Positions 23,301-34,842 of a stretch of DNA of 64,000 nucleotides are shown in pieces. Every line of letters begins with the position of its first letter. Positions within the stretch are counted from its first letter, which is position 1. This stretch comes from Gloeophyllum trabeum ATCC 11539 (lineage: Eukaryota > Basidiomycota > Agaricomycetes > Gloeophyllales > Gloeophyllaceae): positions 1,784,361 through 1,848,360 of the forward strand of contig NW_006920414.1 of the NCBI RefSeq assembly GCF_000344685.1, given 5' to 3'. The notes beneath the pieces were generated by a model. The model saw only the letters and a program-made list of their open reading frames with translations. It searched no databases and was not told the DNA's origin. The translations under genes were made by a program, and so were the position numbers.

Positions 23301-26300
23301 TTAGCGAGACAACATATCGGGGAATGATGGAACACAGACCTCATCATCAAGACCGTGTCTTCCCGTTGTTTCCTCAATCTGCCGCGTCCAGTGCAGTAGT
23401 TGTTCCGAGCCGATACGACCCGCATCCAATATCACATCATCGCAGTCGAGAGACATGATCTGCCAAAAACAATCCTTCAAGTGTTCCTTGGCTCGCTGCT
23501 GCGCGAGCGGATCGGTCCTATCTTTTAAAAGCAGGCGTATTCCATCAAACAACTGGCCCTCCTCAAGGTGAATCGCCGCAGCCTCCGCATGCTTGTCCAT
23601 GCTTTCTAGAACGTCGGCCCTGACATCGTCAAAACCGAAGTCTTCCATAAAACATAGCTCGTCTTCGACTGAGTCAAAGAGAGTTGCGGCCTGTCTGAAG
23701 GTTGGACGACCTGTTATTACTATGGACATAGCTGGAAAAGGAGTGAACTTACTTCAGTCGTTTTTTCTGGAGATAGAACAGACGCGCAGTGTGGCAAATA
23801 GTGCCTGCTATATCTGCTTCCACCTGGGTGGTTCGAATGACTTCGATTGCCTCATCGAATAAGCCAGCCTTTTGATACTGACTGGCAGCGAGGGTGAACT
23901 CCTCGGCATCAAGAAAAGCCTGAGCTGCCTTTCGGACATCTTCTGCCAGCACGTAACATTGTGCAGCATTTTTCATGTAAGTAAGCCTGTCTCGAGGTTG
24001 GTTGGAGGCAGCCGCTACACCGACGAAGGCATCTGCGGCTTCCATGAAGGCCTTCGAACGCGCGGATGCGAGCGAGTGAATTGATCTGGCATGATCCCGA
24101 AGATGGTACGCGGAAGCGATATCGGTCTCGTACTTCAAGCCAGCTCGTTGAAAGCAATGCATAGCCTGATAGTAACGCCGGTTTTCGAACAAACTCCACC
24201 CAGTTCCGGACCATTCTTCAGGAGTAGAAGACACTGCGAGCTTGGGCAACTCCATCTTTGACGTATATAAGTCGATACAGCCATTAGTGGACCAGAAGGT
24301 CTGAAACAAAATCAGTGTCAGTCAAGAAAGTTAACCCATCCCGTACCTGCATAGGTTGCGCTTTGTCAGATGGATCATATATCCATAAGTTATTGCGAGC
24401 CCTTGTCACGGCTACATATAGAAACTTGAGCTGCAATCAACATGAGCACGGGAAGGAGCATAACATTTAAATGAGTAGACATACTTCATTGCATATGCCA
24501 GCATGCCGCACTTCGTTGAACGTGGGCGCTCGGGCGCTCGGTCCGATCTCTACCACAACAGCTAGGATCATTCTCCATTGAGACAGGGTGCAACTCGAGT
24601 CCGCAAAGAAGTTGTACAACAAGACCTATGACATGGTTAGTTATCATCAGCGCGGTTTCCGAGAGGCACCATTCACGTCATCAAACTCCAAGCCTTTGCT
24701 CTCATACAATGTCCTAAGAGGGCCTTGGTTATTCATGTAAATGGTCCTCAGGCTGGGCACTTCCACCTACAGGATGACACCTATGTCCCCAACATGCTGC
24801 CGGAGTTCATCTTTCGCGGTCTCGTTTCGAACGAGTATACCTATCGTAGCGGTACGCCAAGTCCATCTTAGCCGATTGATAGAGAATATCAATTAACTTA
24901 CATTGTCTCGCACCAAATTCGATCCGGGCTGCGCTGTCAAAACTTCAGCGACTAGCCTCCTTTGCTTGATTAAGCACCTACGATTCGCCGAACAGAAATT
25001 GTTCATAGCGTACAGTGTCTAAGTCTGAACAACCAAAGAAGATTGGACGTAGACCTTCAACGATGCCCTTCTCTTCACCTAGCGAGTCAATCGAGTGTGG
25101 CCAAAACCTGGTGATAAGTTCTACAATCGAGTGTGCACATCTGACGATTCCAGCATGGGAGCGATAGTTGATGGCAAGTTGAAATGTCCGCGGCGGTTCT
25201 GGGGAGTATGTCACGGTGGAGCGTGATTTCAACCGAGCCTCAACGTGATTCGCAAACTATCCACATCAGCCTTCAGGACTGGGGGGCGAGTGTCATCAGA
25301 CACTCACTTCCAGGCGATGGAGGAATGCTTTCAAATCATTGAACTTGAATGAGCTGCCGATGGAGATGGTTTGTGCGGTGTCACCCGCCCAGAACATTCC
25401 ATTCGGATTTTTGCACAGGCGTCTCAACACTGAACCCTATGTCAGTCCGCGAGGTCGATATTCTTAATGTCATTGCACTCGCAGTATGTATCGATGAGGT
25501 GATTGTCCTGTACTTCATCCACGTAGCTAGGGACACAATAAGGATCGAATTCCGTGAATTACAGGTGGACTTCGGTGGACTCACAGAAAATCGACCTGTT
25601 CGCCTATCGAAATATCATTCATTTCCAATTGCATTAGGATGTGGTGAGTTCTATGCAAACCTGTTGAGCCAACAAAGAGTACAGGCATAAGGCACCGCAT
25701 CTACCTGTCCACGTCATCATATTCACGTCTCTGACTGCGGAGTTTCTGATAACATTCAAAGATATCGTATATCAGGTCTCGCTGGTGCACAAAGGTTGAC
25801 TGAGACCGGTGACTCAGAGCACAATAAGTGCTTCTGTCCAGATACCGCCGCGTGTCATGCAGGGATTTCTCGGAGCCCTTTATAACACCTGATATACGAG
25901 TTGAATGAAACTCTGGACCCATTATAAGACTTGAAATCACTGACCCATAATTTCATTGAACACGAGGGCAGGATCTGTTGAGCAACCAAAGTTAGTAGAT
26001 GCGACCTCCGAATGACGACTCCAGCACCGCACCCAATCCCTTGGTCAAGGCCTGCGGCAAGTGAGGCCAGTACTCTTCGAGGAATTTATCATACGAAACC
26101 ATCGAATCATGCCCTTTTACCGGCTGACGTCCCCCAGTGTATATTTCGTCAGTCGTCGAATGTGTTTCCGTAGAGACCTCCCTTGATGCAGAAATCGACT
26201 GCCCGAAATCTCCTTCCAGCATACTGCAGAGCTGAACGGGGGCATCAAAAAGTGTGAGTGCGGTATGTGATGGCCGCTTACATGGTCGAAGCTGATGAAA

Positions 26301-28862
26301 AGCGGGAAATGCTCGGGCCTTAAAAGACTGAATCGTTTGGGAAGGTCTACCCTCCATTCCGCGTTCTCATCGAGGTCTGCCAGTGTTCTCACCACTTGCA
26401 AATCTCCGGCAATGTCGTCGCCCTGAACCAGATCTCGTGGCTTCGAGGATGCTATACCAAGAGACTTGAGTAGTTTCGTAAAGTACTCCTCGACCTTCAC
26501 TGCGAGGATCGGCGAGCGAGTAACAAAGATCTGACGCGGCTTGGGCATAGAGAAACTATGCTGTTCCCATGAGCGTTGGATGCCTAGCATTTTGAATAGC
26601 ATTGTCGTCGTTTTGCTAGTATGATCTTAGTGCCCGGGTACAGAACGACAGTGTGTACGGGTGGTGGCTTACCCTGTCCCGCTGCGACCTATCACGTAGC
26701 ACGAGGAAGTGTGCTCAATGATTTCCCGTTCATACGGTCTTGTCCCCATTGGCATTTTAATATAAATTACTGTCTATACAGCTGACATCACTCACGAGAC
26801 GGCAAAGACATGAGCAACATCGCGATCGGCCAGTATACCTGGAAAACCGCAGCTCTTAGTACATCATGTCTCCAGCAGTTTATCTACTATATTTACTGTT
26901 TAGGAATGCCTAGAAGACTCATGCATTCAGCTGGAAGATTGAACATATGCGGTGATCGTACCTGTGATAATGTAACGAATTTCTCCAGCCTTATGTGGGA
27001 CAAAATCACTCAAAGCTGACAGGGCCTATCTCGTCACTGTACTTACACAAGAATAGAATGGATCTGAGAAGGGAGCGGGTGTCAGCGGAGGGCCGAATGG
27101 ACTGGGGCATCACCGACCTCTTGTAAATAGTTCTGCGGGATTTGGGGTAGGATCTGTGACGACTCCTCCGTTCCGTCTGATTGTGGGGGGAAGGAAGCAG
27201 GGGGGATGACGTTGTCTCCGGAGTTGAGGGGTTTGTTTCGGAAGATACACCTAGTTTGTCTCGGTAACTGCAGTGCTGTCCAACATTGGGGGATATACCT
27301 TCTCCGATACTCTTTTCCTCTACCGGAGAGCTGATGGCCCACGTATTCCCACAAGCGATTGTCCATCTGCGCATGCGTGTATATACCGAAAATCTTGATG
27401 ACTATGTAAGGAGACAGAACAATTACTTAAGAATTCAAGGCCTGGCAGCAATTGTAGCAAACTCACCTTGCCGTTCGATCTGAGGAGTATGACGCCGAGT
27501 GAAGCCATCAGCAGCACAGTAAGAGGAGATTATTTACTGACATCACTGTCGAACTCGGGGATACAGTCGATTTGGTACTAAAACATTCCCGTGAGCGCTC
27601 CATATATAAGAACCTTCTCGAGACATTACCACTAATCGCAAGTCCCCTGTCATCTTCGCCTCGTAGATGGGGACATCCAAGGACGGTCCTGTTAAGCGCT
27701 TCTGGTTGTCCTTTGAAAAATGTCCCTTCGATAAGTCTCTGCAGTATGCAACCTCTGGTTAATTGGCGTCGCCGTGGAGAACATGGACTCACCCAATTTT
27801 CTTTGCAATGATCTTGAACGTATCCGGATCCTTCTTCCTCGCCGCTCGCAGGTCGCGATCTGCTCTAGTTGACACGAAAATGTGCCAGTCCCCAAGTCCC
27901 TTGGCGCTTTCGAAGTAAAGTGCGGCCTTCATCGGTTGCACTATGGGATATGCGGACTCCATGGCAGGCACTCCCATGTGCTCATCATTCTGGCCCCCTT
28001 GCGCACTGGAGTCGACATCAACCTTGACCCCCTTTTGTTCTCGTTCCGTATCATATAGGCGCGGAAGGTACTCCCCCAGGCCAGGCCGCCGAAGAATCTC
28101 AAGGTAATACTACGGAAAGCAGATCAGGGATCACCGTGACGGTGATGAGTTGGGTGGTTATAAACTAACCAATAATATCCCCTTTTGGTCGGCAAGGATA
28201 TCAGACCCGAGCTTCTCAGCCTCTTGAGGCGAACATGGAACGTCGACTCCAAGGTTACGAAATGGTGCTTCATCGTTGACAGGCTTTTTGGGTTTCTTAT
28301 GCTTCTTATTTTTTGACTGGGATTTCTGTGTGACTTTGAACGGCATGTCGTCGTCGTCATAAATAGTCTCGGGCTCATGATCCTCGGTCTGGAAAGTTAG
28401 GAAAGGCAGAGCATCCAAGACTGGTATCGACAGCTCAACGGAGCGTCGGCAGTCTGCAAGGTTGCTCGGAGCGGCAAAATCCGCAGGAAACGTCAAGAAG
28501 AATAGCGAGAGAGACAATTGAGAGAGCATGATGGAGCTAGTGGAATCTTTGAATAGGCCGGGCGCGCTTGGGAAGCCCCGTTCTATCACATTGGAGACAA
28601 ACGAGAACAGGCCGTCGCTTGCCCCTACATATCCCGCGTCAGACGCAAAACGTTGGCCCCCTAGTGATTACATACCGGATAGGAATATCTGAAGGATATG
28701 GGGCGCAGAGGACAGTCGCTTCAAGTAAGAATCAACATTGTCTTTATTCAAGACTCCCTCAAGCCTGGCCAGAGTCCCCGAGACGCGACACTGTGTCCAG
28801 AACTCGGGTTCCATAAAACCTGAGTCCTGAATACAGGAGTCTGTTGGAGCTTTGGTATACAT
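20391..28862 (-). CDS. Large UvrD-type helicase with TPR-like region (TRANK1-like)
   Basis: An 8.5-kb multi-exon gene for a protein of roughly 2,200-2,400 residues, resembling the family annotated as TPR and ankyrin repeat-containing protein 1. N-terminal part starts MYTKAPTDSCIQDSGFMEPE; it includes a Lys-rich linker (KSQSKNKKHKKPKKP) and HIFVSTRADRDLRAARKKDP. The superfamily 1 helicase core follows: Walker A YVIGRSGTGKTTTML (split by an intron near 26640), MFWAGDTAQTISIGSSF (motif II/III region), FQLAINYRSHAGIVRC (motif IV), LKFLYVAVTRARNN (motif VI). Next a TPR-like helical array (SLFENRRYYQAMHCFQRAG, FLDAEEFTLAASQYQKAG). The C-terminal third has an IQ-like motif (VTIIQTAYRNVRRRQRML) and ends DLFNDVW. 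I did not find ankyrin repeats. Motifs look intact, so an active ATPase is likely; cellular role is unknown. The chain from 20391 to 28862 is joined by eye and could be two genes. Confidence 0.8.
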
Positions 28863-29010
28863 CGTGAGCGGGGTTCAGCAGGGGGTGAGCGAGTGCGCGG
28901 CTTGGAGCAAAGAGATCAAGGTGAATGAGACATATTAGATCCACCCAGACCGCTGCGGGGAACGAGGCAAACGCGTGCAGCCCAAGGGATAGGCGAAAGG
29001 AAACGGTCAA

Positions 29011-29296
29011 TACTATATCGGTTCGCGCAGATCCTTGAGTGAAGGTGAGTCCAGCTTCGAGTTCTGATGCCGAGACGCGTACCCATCACGTGGGCGTCTC
29101 TCGGCTTCATTCCGATTCCTCTAGAATCGGTTTACTGTTCAGTAGTTGTATAGGGCTCTCTGGTGATCGAGAAAGCGAGCGCTTAACAGGGGTTATACCA
29201 CTTACAGCCCGAATTACTCAAAATGTAATAGGAGCACTGTTCATAAATGGTAGGTGGACCGATCCAAATCTTACCGCCACCAACAAATAGGAACTA
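29011..29296. other. Intergenic between helicase gene start and repeat block
   Basis: Contains the probable promoter of the helicase gene. A weak open frame (28759-29010) overlaps the helicase first exon but shows no separate function. Nothing else recognised. Confidence 0.4.
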
Positions 29297-29648
29297 CAGT
29301 GCCTTGCATAAGAAACTGAACATCGCATTTCCGCCCGCGTTATTTGTTCGCGCCAAATATACCCTTTTCGGGTAGGTCTGGAAGGCCTTTCGCGAGACCG
29401 TTTGCTGGGCAAGGACTCGCAGACGCCCCGAGAGGGCTCAAAAGGCTTCAGAGAATGCATGGAATGTATATTCTAACACTACACTAAGGGCTGTAAATTA
29501 TTATACTCTGCCCCCAGCTGTATGCCTCTCTACCCTCCCTCTCGATGGGTCTTTGCCGCACATTTGCCGATACCCGAAAAGGGTATATTTGGCGCGGACA
29601 AACAACGCGTGCAGAAATGCGATGTTCAGTTTCTTATGCAAGGCACTG
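29297..29648. mobile_element. MITE-like element with long imperfect terminal inverted repeats (Tc1/mariner type)
   Basis: A 352-bp element that begins CAGTGCCTTGCATAAG and ends with its reverse complement CTTATGCAAGGCACTG, flanked on both sides by TA (29295-29296 and 29649-29650). The inverted repeats continue imperfectly for about 80 bp (29297-29374 against 29570-29648), including the shared core AAATATACCCTTTTCGGGTA. TA target duplication and a CAGT start are features of Tc1/mariner-type elements. The interior is only about 200 bp and codes for nothing recognisable, so it would be non-autonomous. A second, incomplete copy starts at 30205 after the N gap and is probably the same locus assembled twice. 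Confidence 0.75.
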
Positions 29649-29704
29649 TATTACCCCTTATGTCAAGGATTACCGTTTGTGTGATGGAAATTAATTCCAA
29701 ATAT
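29325..29704. repeat. 380-bp direct repeat, left copy (borders N gap)
   Basis: Base-for-base identical by eye to 30205-30584. It ends exactly at the first N and its partner begins exactly at the last N, which is the geometry of two overlapping contigs joined without collapsing the overlap. It covers most of the MITE plus 56 bp of flank. Confidence 0.9.
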
Positions 29705-30204
29705 NNNNNNNNNNNNNNNNNNNNNNNNNNNNNNNNNNNNNNNNNNNNNNNNNNNNNNNNNNNNNNNNNNNNNNNNNNNNNNNNNNNNNNNNNNNNNNNN
29801 NNNNNNNNNNNNNNNNNNNNNNNNNNNNNNNNNNNNNNNNNNNNNNNNNNNNNNNNNNNNNNNNNNNNNNNNNNNNNNNNNNNNNNNNNNNNNNNNNNNN
29901 NNNNNNNNNNNNNNNNNNNNNNNNNNNNNNNNNNNNNNNNNNNNNNNNNNNNNNNNNNNNNNNNNNNNNNNNNNNNNNNNNNNNNNNNNNNNNNNNNNNN
30001 NNNNNNNNNNNNNNNNNNNNNNNNNNNNNNNNNNNNNNNNNNNNNNNNNNNNNNNNNNNNNNNNNNNNNNNNNNNNNNNNNNNNNNNNNNNNNNNNNNNN
30101 NNNNNNNNNNNNNNNNNNNNNNNNNNNNNNNNNNNNNNNNNNNNNNNNNNNNNNNNNNNNNNNNNNNNNNNNNNNNNNNNNNNNNNNNNNNNNNNNNNNN
30201 NNNN
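29705..30204. other. Assembly gap of 500 N
   Basis: Exactly 500 unknown bases, a round number typical of a placeholder rather than a measured gap. Identical 380-bp sequence lies on each side, so the true distance may be zero or negative. Confidence 0.98.
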
Positions 30205-30584
30205 GCATTTCCGCCCGCGTTATTTGTTCGCGCCAAATATACCCTTTTCGGGTAGGTCTGGAAGGCCTTTCGCGAGACCGTTTGCTGGGCAAGGACTCGC
30301 AGACGCCCCGAGAGGGCTCAAAAGGCTTCAGAGAATGCATGGAATGTATATTCTAACACTACACTAAGGGCTGTAAATTATTATACTCTGCCCCCAGCTG
30401 TATGCCTCTCTACCCTCCCTCTCGATGGGTCTTTGCCGCACATTTGCCGATACCCGAAAAGGGTATATTTGGCGCGGACAAACAACGCGTGCAGAAATGC
30501 GATGTTCAGTTTCTTATGCAAGGCACTGTATTACCCCTTATGTCAAGGATTACCGTTTGTGTGATGGAAATTAATTCCAAATAT
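30205..30584. repeat. 380-bp direct repeat, right copy (borders N gap)
   Basis: Identical by eye to 29325-29704, offset by 880. It includes the MITE from its base 29 to its right end (30528) and the same 56 bp of right flank. An independent insertion would not share that flank. Confidence 0.9.
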
Positions 30585-30585
30585 G

Positions 30586-30733
30586 TAGGGTGGCACTGTC
30601 ACGCATCCCTCGGCTGCCTAATGGCAAGCATCCTGTTGCCTACGGTACAAGCTATCACAGTGTTGAAAACATGCTGTATACAGTACACTGACTCTACAGT
30701 AACACTGATCGAGGGTGGCGGAATGCCACCCTA
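30586..30733. mobile_element. Possible small TA-flanked MITE with 10-bp inverted ends
   Basis: A 148-bp segment starting TAGGGTGGCA and ending TGCCACCCTA. Excluding the TA at each end leaves 8-bp inverted repeats GGGTGGCA. The right end alone folds into a 7-bp hairpin (GGGTGGC GGAAT GCCACCC). No coding capacity. Short inverted repeats and only one copy in the window make this tentative. Confidence 0.4.
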
Positions 30734-31192
30734 GGGCAGCAAAGAAGGCACTTGTTATCTATTCCTCAGATACATGTAACTGTAAAGCTTGACACCAAGT
30801 ATCTGATGGATCGAAGACTCTGACCGCACTGGCAGGCCGCCAACTTGAGAGTTAGAAGTTGATATCATTCAGTATCATTCAGGTCAAGATGAAATAACTA
30901 TGAGCATTGTTGATGCCGCGCAGCGCCCGGGGAGCAAGAAAGATTATTTCCCTGCTTGTAGAGTCCCTGCCGTGGGTTTACCATAGACTTTTATATGTGA
31001 GGAATCGGACCTGGCGTGCGCCGCAGCGCCGAATACTTCCCAAGTCCGAGAGGACATGGCTCAACTGCCAGTGCCACGGATGTATATAGTGTACAACCCC
31101 ATCGCTACCGCGAGGATTTACCCGCACGCATACCGAACTTCCCATTCCTCTAAAAGACAACATGCGCTTTGCGGCGGTCTTGTACTTCATAC
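30734..31192. other. Intergenic downstream of NAD synthetase gene
   Basis: About 460 bp with only short frames and no recognisable motif. It probably holds the 3' UTR of the NAD synthetase gene. Confidence 0.5.
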
Positions 31193-34100
31193 TTAGTCTT
31201 TCTTAGCCTTACCCTCCCCGTTGGAAAGGTTCGGTAACGTAGCCGCCACCTCATCGATCTTCCTAAACTGCCACGGGAACCGCGACGGATACAAGAATGG
31301 TCGCAAGTCGAAACCTTATAATATACCGTCAGCATCGGTCTCGCGGAGCAGTGAACCAATACGCTCACGGTTATCGTCCGGACTATATTGCTCCTATTCT
31401 TAGGTGTCAGCGCAGCTCGTGAAATGAATCGATAGCAGATACATACGGCGTGGTACGCAGGCGTGATTGTAGTCATCTTGTGCCTATTCCTGGCATACTC
31501 AAAGAAGAACAGCTTCACCTTCTCCGCGATCTATCAAAGAATCCAATTACACATGTCCTAGGGTATCGTAAGGCGGGGCGAAGACGGCACACCTGCGTTG
31601 GAGAGAGGAATGAACCCCAGTCGTGTACGAGCTTTTGGAACATGCTGTAGGGCCCGCATTTCTCCACCTTGCGCAGCCGCCCGAAGATCGAGAGTTCGTC
31701 ATAGGTCATACCCATATCAGCCTGTAAAGCGGAAGCACATTGAGTCACGGCAGGACCTGAATATCTATCCCATCAAACCACACGTACTTCATCTGACTGC
31801 ACGTAATTCTCAGTAATGGGCTCCAGCTCCGCCGTCGGTGTGGCGTCCAGAAAACTAGGCAGCGGACAGGCAGATGTTAGCGGGGCGTTAAGGCGGATAT
31901 GTGGGAAGTAAGCAACGTACTTCTTTAGTATAGGCAAGTCGAACATCTCCTGAGCGTACGCGATAAACTTCTTCAGGTCCGTCTTACTGATCCCGCCGAT
32001 AGGGTTCACATCAGCTGCACTGCGGTTAACAGTACGACAGGCGTAAGTAAGGAAACTACGGCCGTACCCGACGAGCAGTCATATTTCGTGAGGTATCCTC
32101 GAAGACTATCCTGGTCATAAGTTTCACCGGTAACACGCTATCAGATCACTACTCGCCTTTCATCCACATTCGCACTCCCAAGCACGAGCAACCCGCCATA
32201 CTTGCCTCTCACCCAGGGCAACAGCTGCGCAAACAGGTACGCAAGCACCATGCGCAGCCTAGCCTAGTTTCCGTATCTCATCTCCGTGTCCAACCCGCTT
32301 CGGCAGCCTAGACTCACCTGAATGTTCTGCAAAGCCAGATTCTCGGCCTCCGAGCCGCCCTGGACGCGGAACCTCGGTTTCACGCCTGTGACGAATCCAA
32401 ACAGGTCCCGGACGGAGGTCACTATCGTGTCCATGTTCAGATCAACATGATAACTGCCCATTGAAGCACTTGAGGTGTGCCACTTTGCTTCAGGAAAGCG
32501 GAAGCCTCACCTCCCAATAGCCTCAGAGAGCTCCTTTGCTCTCTGCCTCGTGTCTATGCTGGAATTCTCCGTGCCCATATAGCACGTATGGAATATTCTC
32601 TTACAGAACTCCTTCGGATCCGTGGGTAGGTACTCCGAGTCCTCTTTCTCTCCAGCGATGCGCCGGGCGTCTGCAATGACCTGTTTGTCTTCATGTGCCA
32701 ACTTCAGAAAGAGGCTGAAGCGGAGATGCCTTGGAACGTAACATACCTCCGTTGCGACAGGCTTCAGCGACGAGACGGCACATCGAGTATGTGATGACGG
32801 CCGTGGCGCAGCTATCGATACCACCGCTGAGCGGGATGAAATAGCCTACGGCACGAGAGCGTCGAAGGTAGTCCCACAACCAGCAAGCCGGACCCAACCT
32901 GCACAATCGCATCAGTCCTGAACTTACCTCTAAACAAGATGAAGAGAGAAAGTACGTACGCAATCTCCTCCTCAGGTCGGTGATACCGCGGCTCCAAAAA
33001 CCTTCTCAGCGTCGGATCGTGCACCTCGCTCCAATGCCTATTGCTCAGCGCAAACGGCACCTCAACACGATGATACCTCTCCGCCTGCGCGGCCTGCATG
33101 CTGCGGCTGCTCTTCGCACGGTGCGCCCTAACCTCCTCAAGGTCCACCGTCGCCGACACGACCTCGACCTCTTGCAGGGAGAACTGTGAGCCCTGGGCGA
33201 CGAGCTGCCCATTGACCGCAATCATCGCACACCCGTCGTAGTACAGCCGGTCGCCGTCGCAGCCCTGCTGGTTTGCGTACAGATAGATCCCGCCGAGCTT
33301 CAGCGTGGCTTCTTTGATGAGCTCGACGCGGGTGTAGAGTTTGCGCAGCTCGTGATGGCTGCCGCTGGAGTTTGTGAAGATCTCGACGCCGTCCATGCCC
33401 ATGAGGATGTGAGGGCTGATGAGATGTGAAGTCAGCCCGTGGAAGAACTTGGAGAAGCGGACTAACCTAGCTGGCGTGAACAGTTCTTCGCACAACTCTA
33501 CACCGATGCACGTATCCAGAGTGCTCACGACAGCATCACCAAATGGGACTTTGACCTACCCATCCAAAGAAGATGTCAGAACCACGAACAGAGGCTCTGT
33601 TCCACTCCGCACCTGATCTGTAATCTTCTGTATCATCCTGGGCAAATAATGCTCCTCCCACTGCCGATGCTTCGCCCACGGCGTAAAGTACCGCAGCTCC
33701 CGGTAGTTCCCATCGTTCGCCAGCCACATCTTGGGGCGGATCAGAAGGATCTTGTGGTCGTGGATGACCACCCGGCAGTTATATATCACATTCTTATGCA
33801 CTACAGGCCTGTCGTGCTCAACATAAGTTAAGCACGCTCAAACGCAACCCGCGCCTGCAGCTTACATCCCGATGTCACACACAATCCCAGTGGCTTCTTC
33901 GGATTCCAGTATCTTTGCCAGCACCTCCCACGAATGCAGGACGGTGTCACCTGGCCGGCAGATATTACAGGGCATTCGGAGCACACAGCACAATCGAACT
34001 CACCTTCAAGGAAATGGTCATAGCACCCGTAGCCTCTGTGTACTTGAGCGACAGCGCCCCTCAGTTATCTCAGAAGGACTCACGGAATCTCGAGCTCAGG

Positions 34101-34390
34101 ACCGACGCGCAGGGTTGCACCGCGCTCTTTGGCGATGACTATGGAAGCCATAATACGCTCGTAATTCCCCTGGGTGGTAAGTCAGAATATGTTCCCCCGG
34201 ACACACGTCATCCTGCATTTACTTGGAAGTCCATCGCCCACTGGTTCAGGGAACTGGGAGACACCTGAGTCTTTCAGTGTCCTTGGACGCGTCCCGTACA
34301 TGCTTACCATCTGCGGATTCCATCGTAAACGCCAACATCTGGAAAGAAATAATTCACCGCTCACGTTGCAATAGTAATAAGGTGACCCAT
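31193..34390 (-). CDS. QNS1: Glutamine-dependent NAD+ synthetase
   Basis: Cytosolic/nuclear enzyme for the last step of NAD+ synthesis: nicotinic acid adenine dinucleotide plus glutamine plus ATP to NAD+. Exon 1 begins at the ATG 34388-34390 (MGHLITIAT), joining to [10 protein letters not shown] and [20 protein letters not shown]. The N-terminal nitrilase/glutaminase domain shows all three catalytic residues in context: Glu in [12 protein letters not shown], Lys in [20 protein letters not shown], Cys in [13 protein letters not shown]. The synthetase domain has the ATP P-loop [16 protein letters not shown], then [20 protein letters not shown] and [20 protein letters not shown]. The C-terminus [16 protein letters not shown] ends at GEGKAKKD. 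About 700 residues, normal for the eukaryotic two-domain enzyme. Tandem with, and downstream of, the acetyl-CoA carboxylase gene. Confidence 0.95.
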
Positions 34391-34842
34391 CTTGGTCTAT
34401 GTCGAGGTCAGCGACTGTAGACCTGCAGTCAATTCGGACGCTTTGAAGCAGACGCTTATCAAGGTGAAGTAATCGACGACGATTGCAAGCGCGTCATAAG
34501 CAGCCTATATTTAGACCAGATCCACGCCTGATCTGCCACACTATCAGCCACAAACGCGTCTCAGAATGAAAGAAATGCATTGATAATCTATCCTATGGTA
34601 TCTATGTTCTATTCAGCAGTGGAGACATTAGTAAATCAGAGCCATGACAGCAAAACCGCGATGCAAGATTACAAAAGCAAATATACTGGTACATAAGATA
34701 CTTCACGACACACCCTCGGTTCCCCTTGAATCTGCTCTCCCTGCCCACCATGCATTCAGCTCGACGTCGACGTCGTGTACGATGGAGGGCCTGTGGCCAC
34801 ACATGCGCATGAGCTCCCACCAGCTGCCGAGTAAAGTGCACA
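34391..34842. other. Intergenic between NAD synthetase and ACC1
   Basis: About 450 bp. It should contain the promoter of the NAD synthetase gene and the 3' UTR of ACC1. No conserved peptide, repeat or RNA seen. Confidence 0.5.

Noticed and set aside
29522..30734. ORFs running through the N gap
   Set aside because: They exist only because N codons cannot be stops; the flanks are MITE sequence without coding signals.
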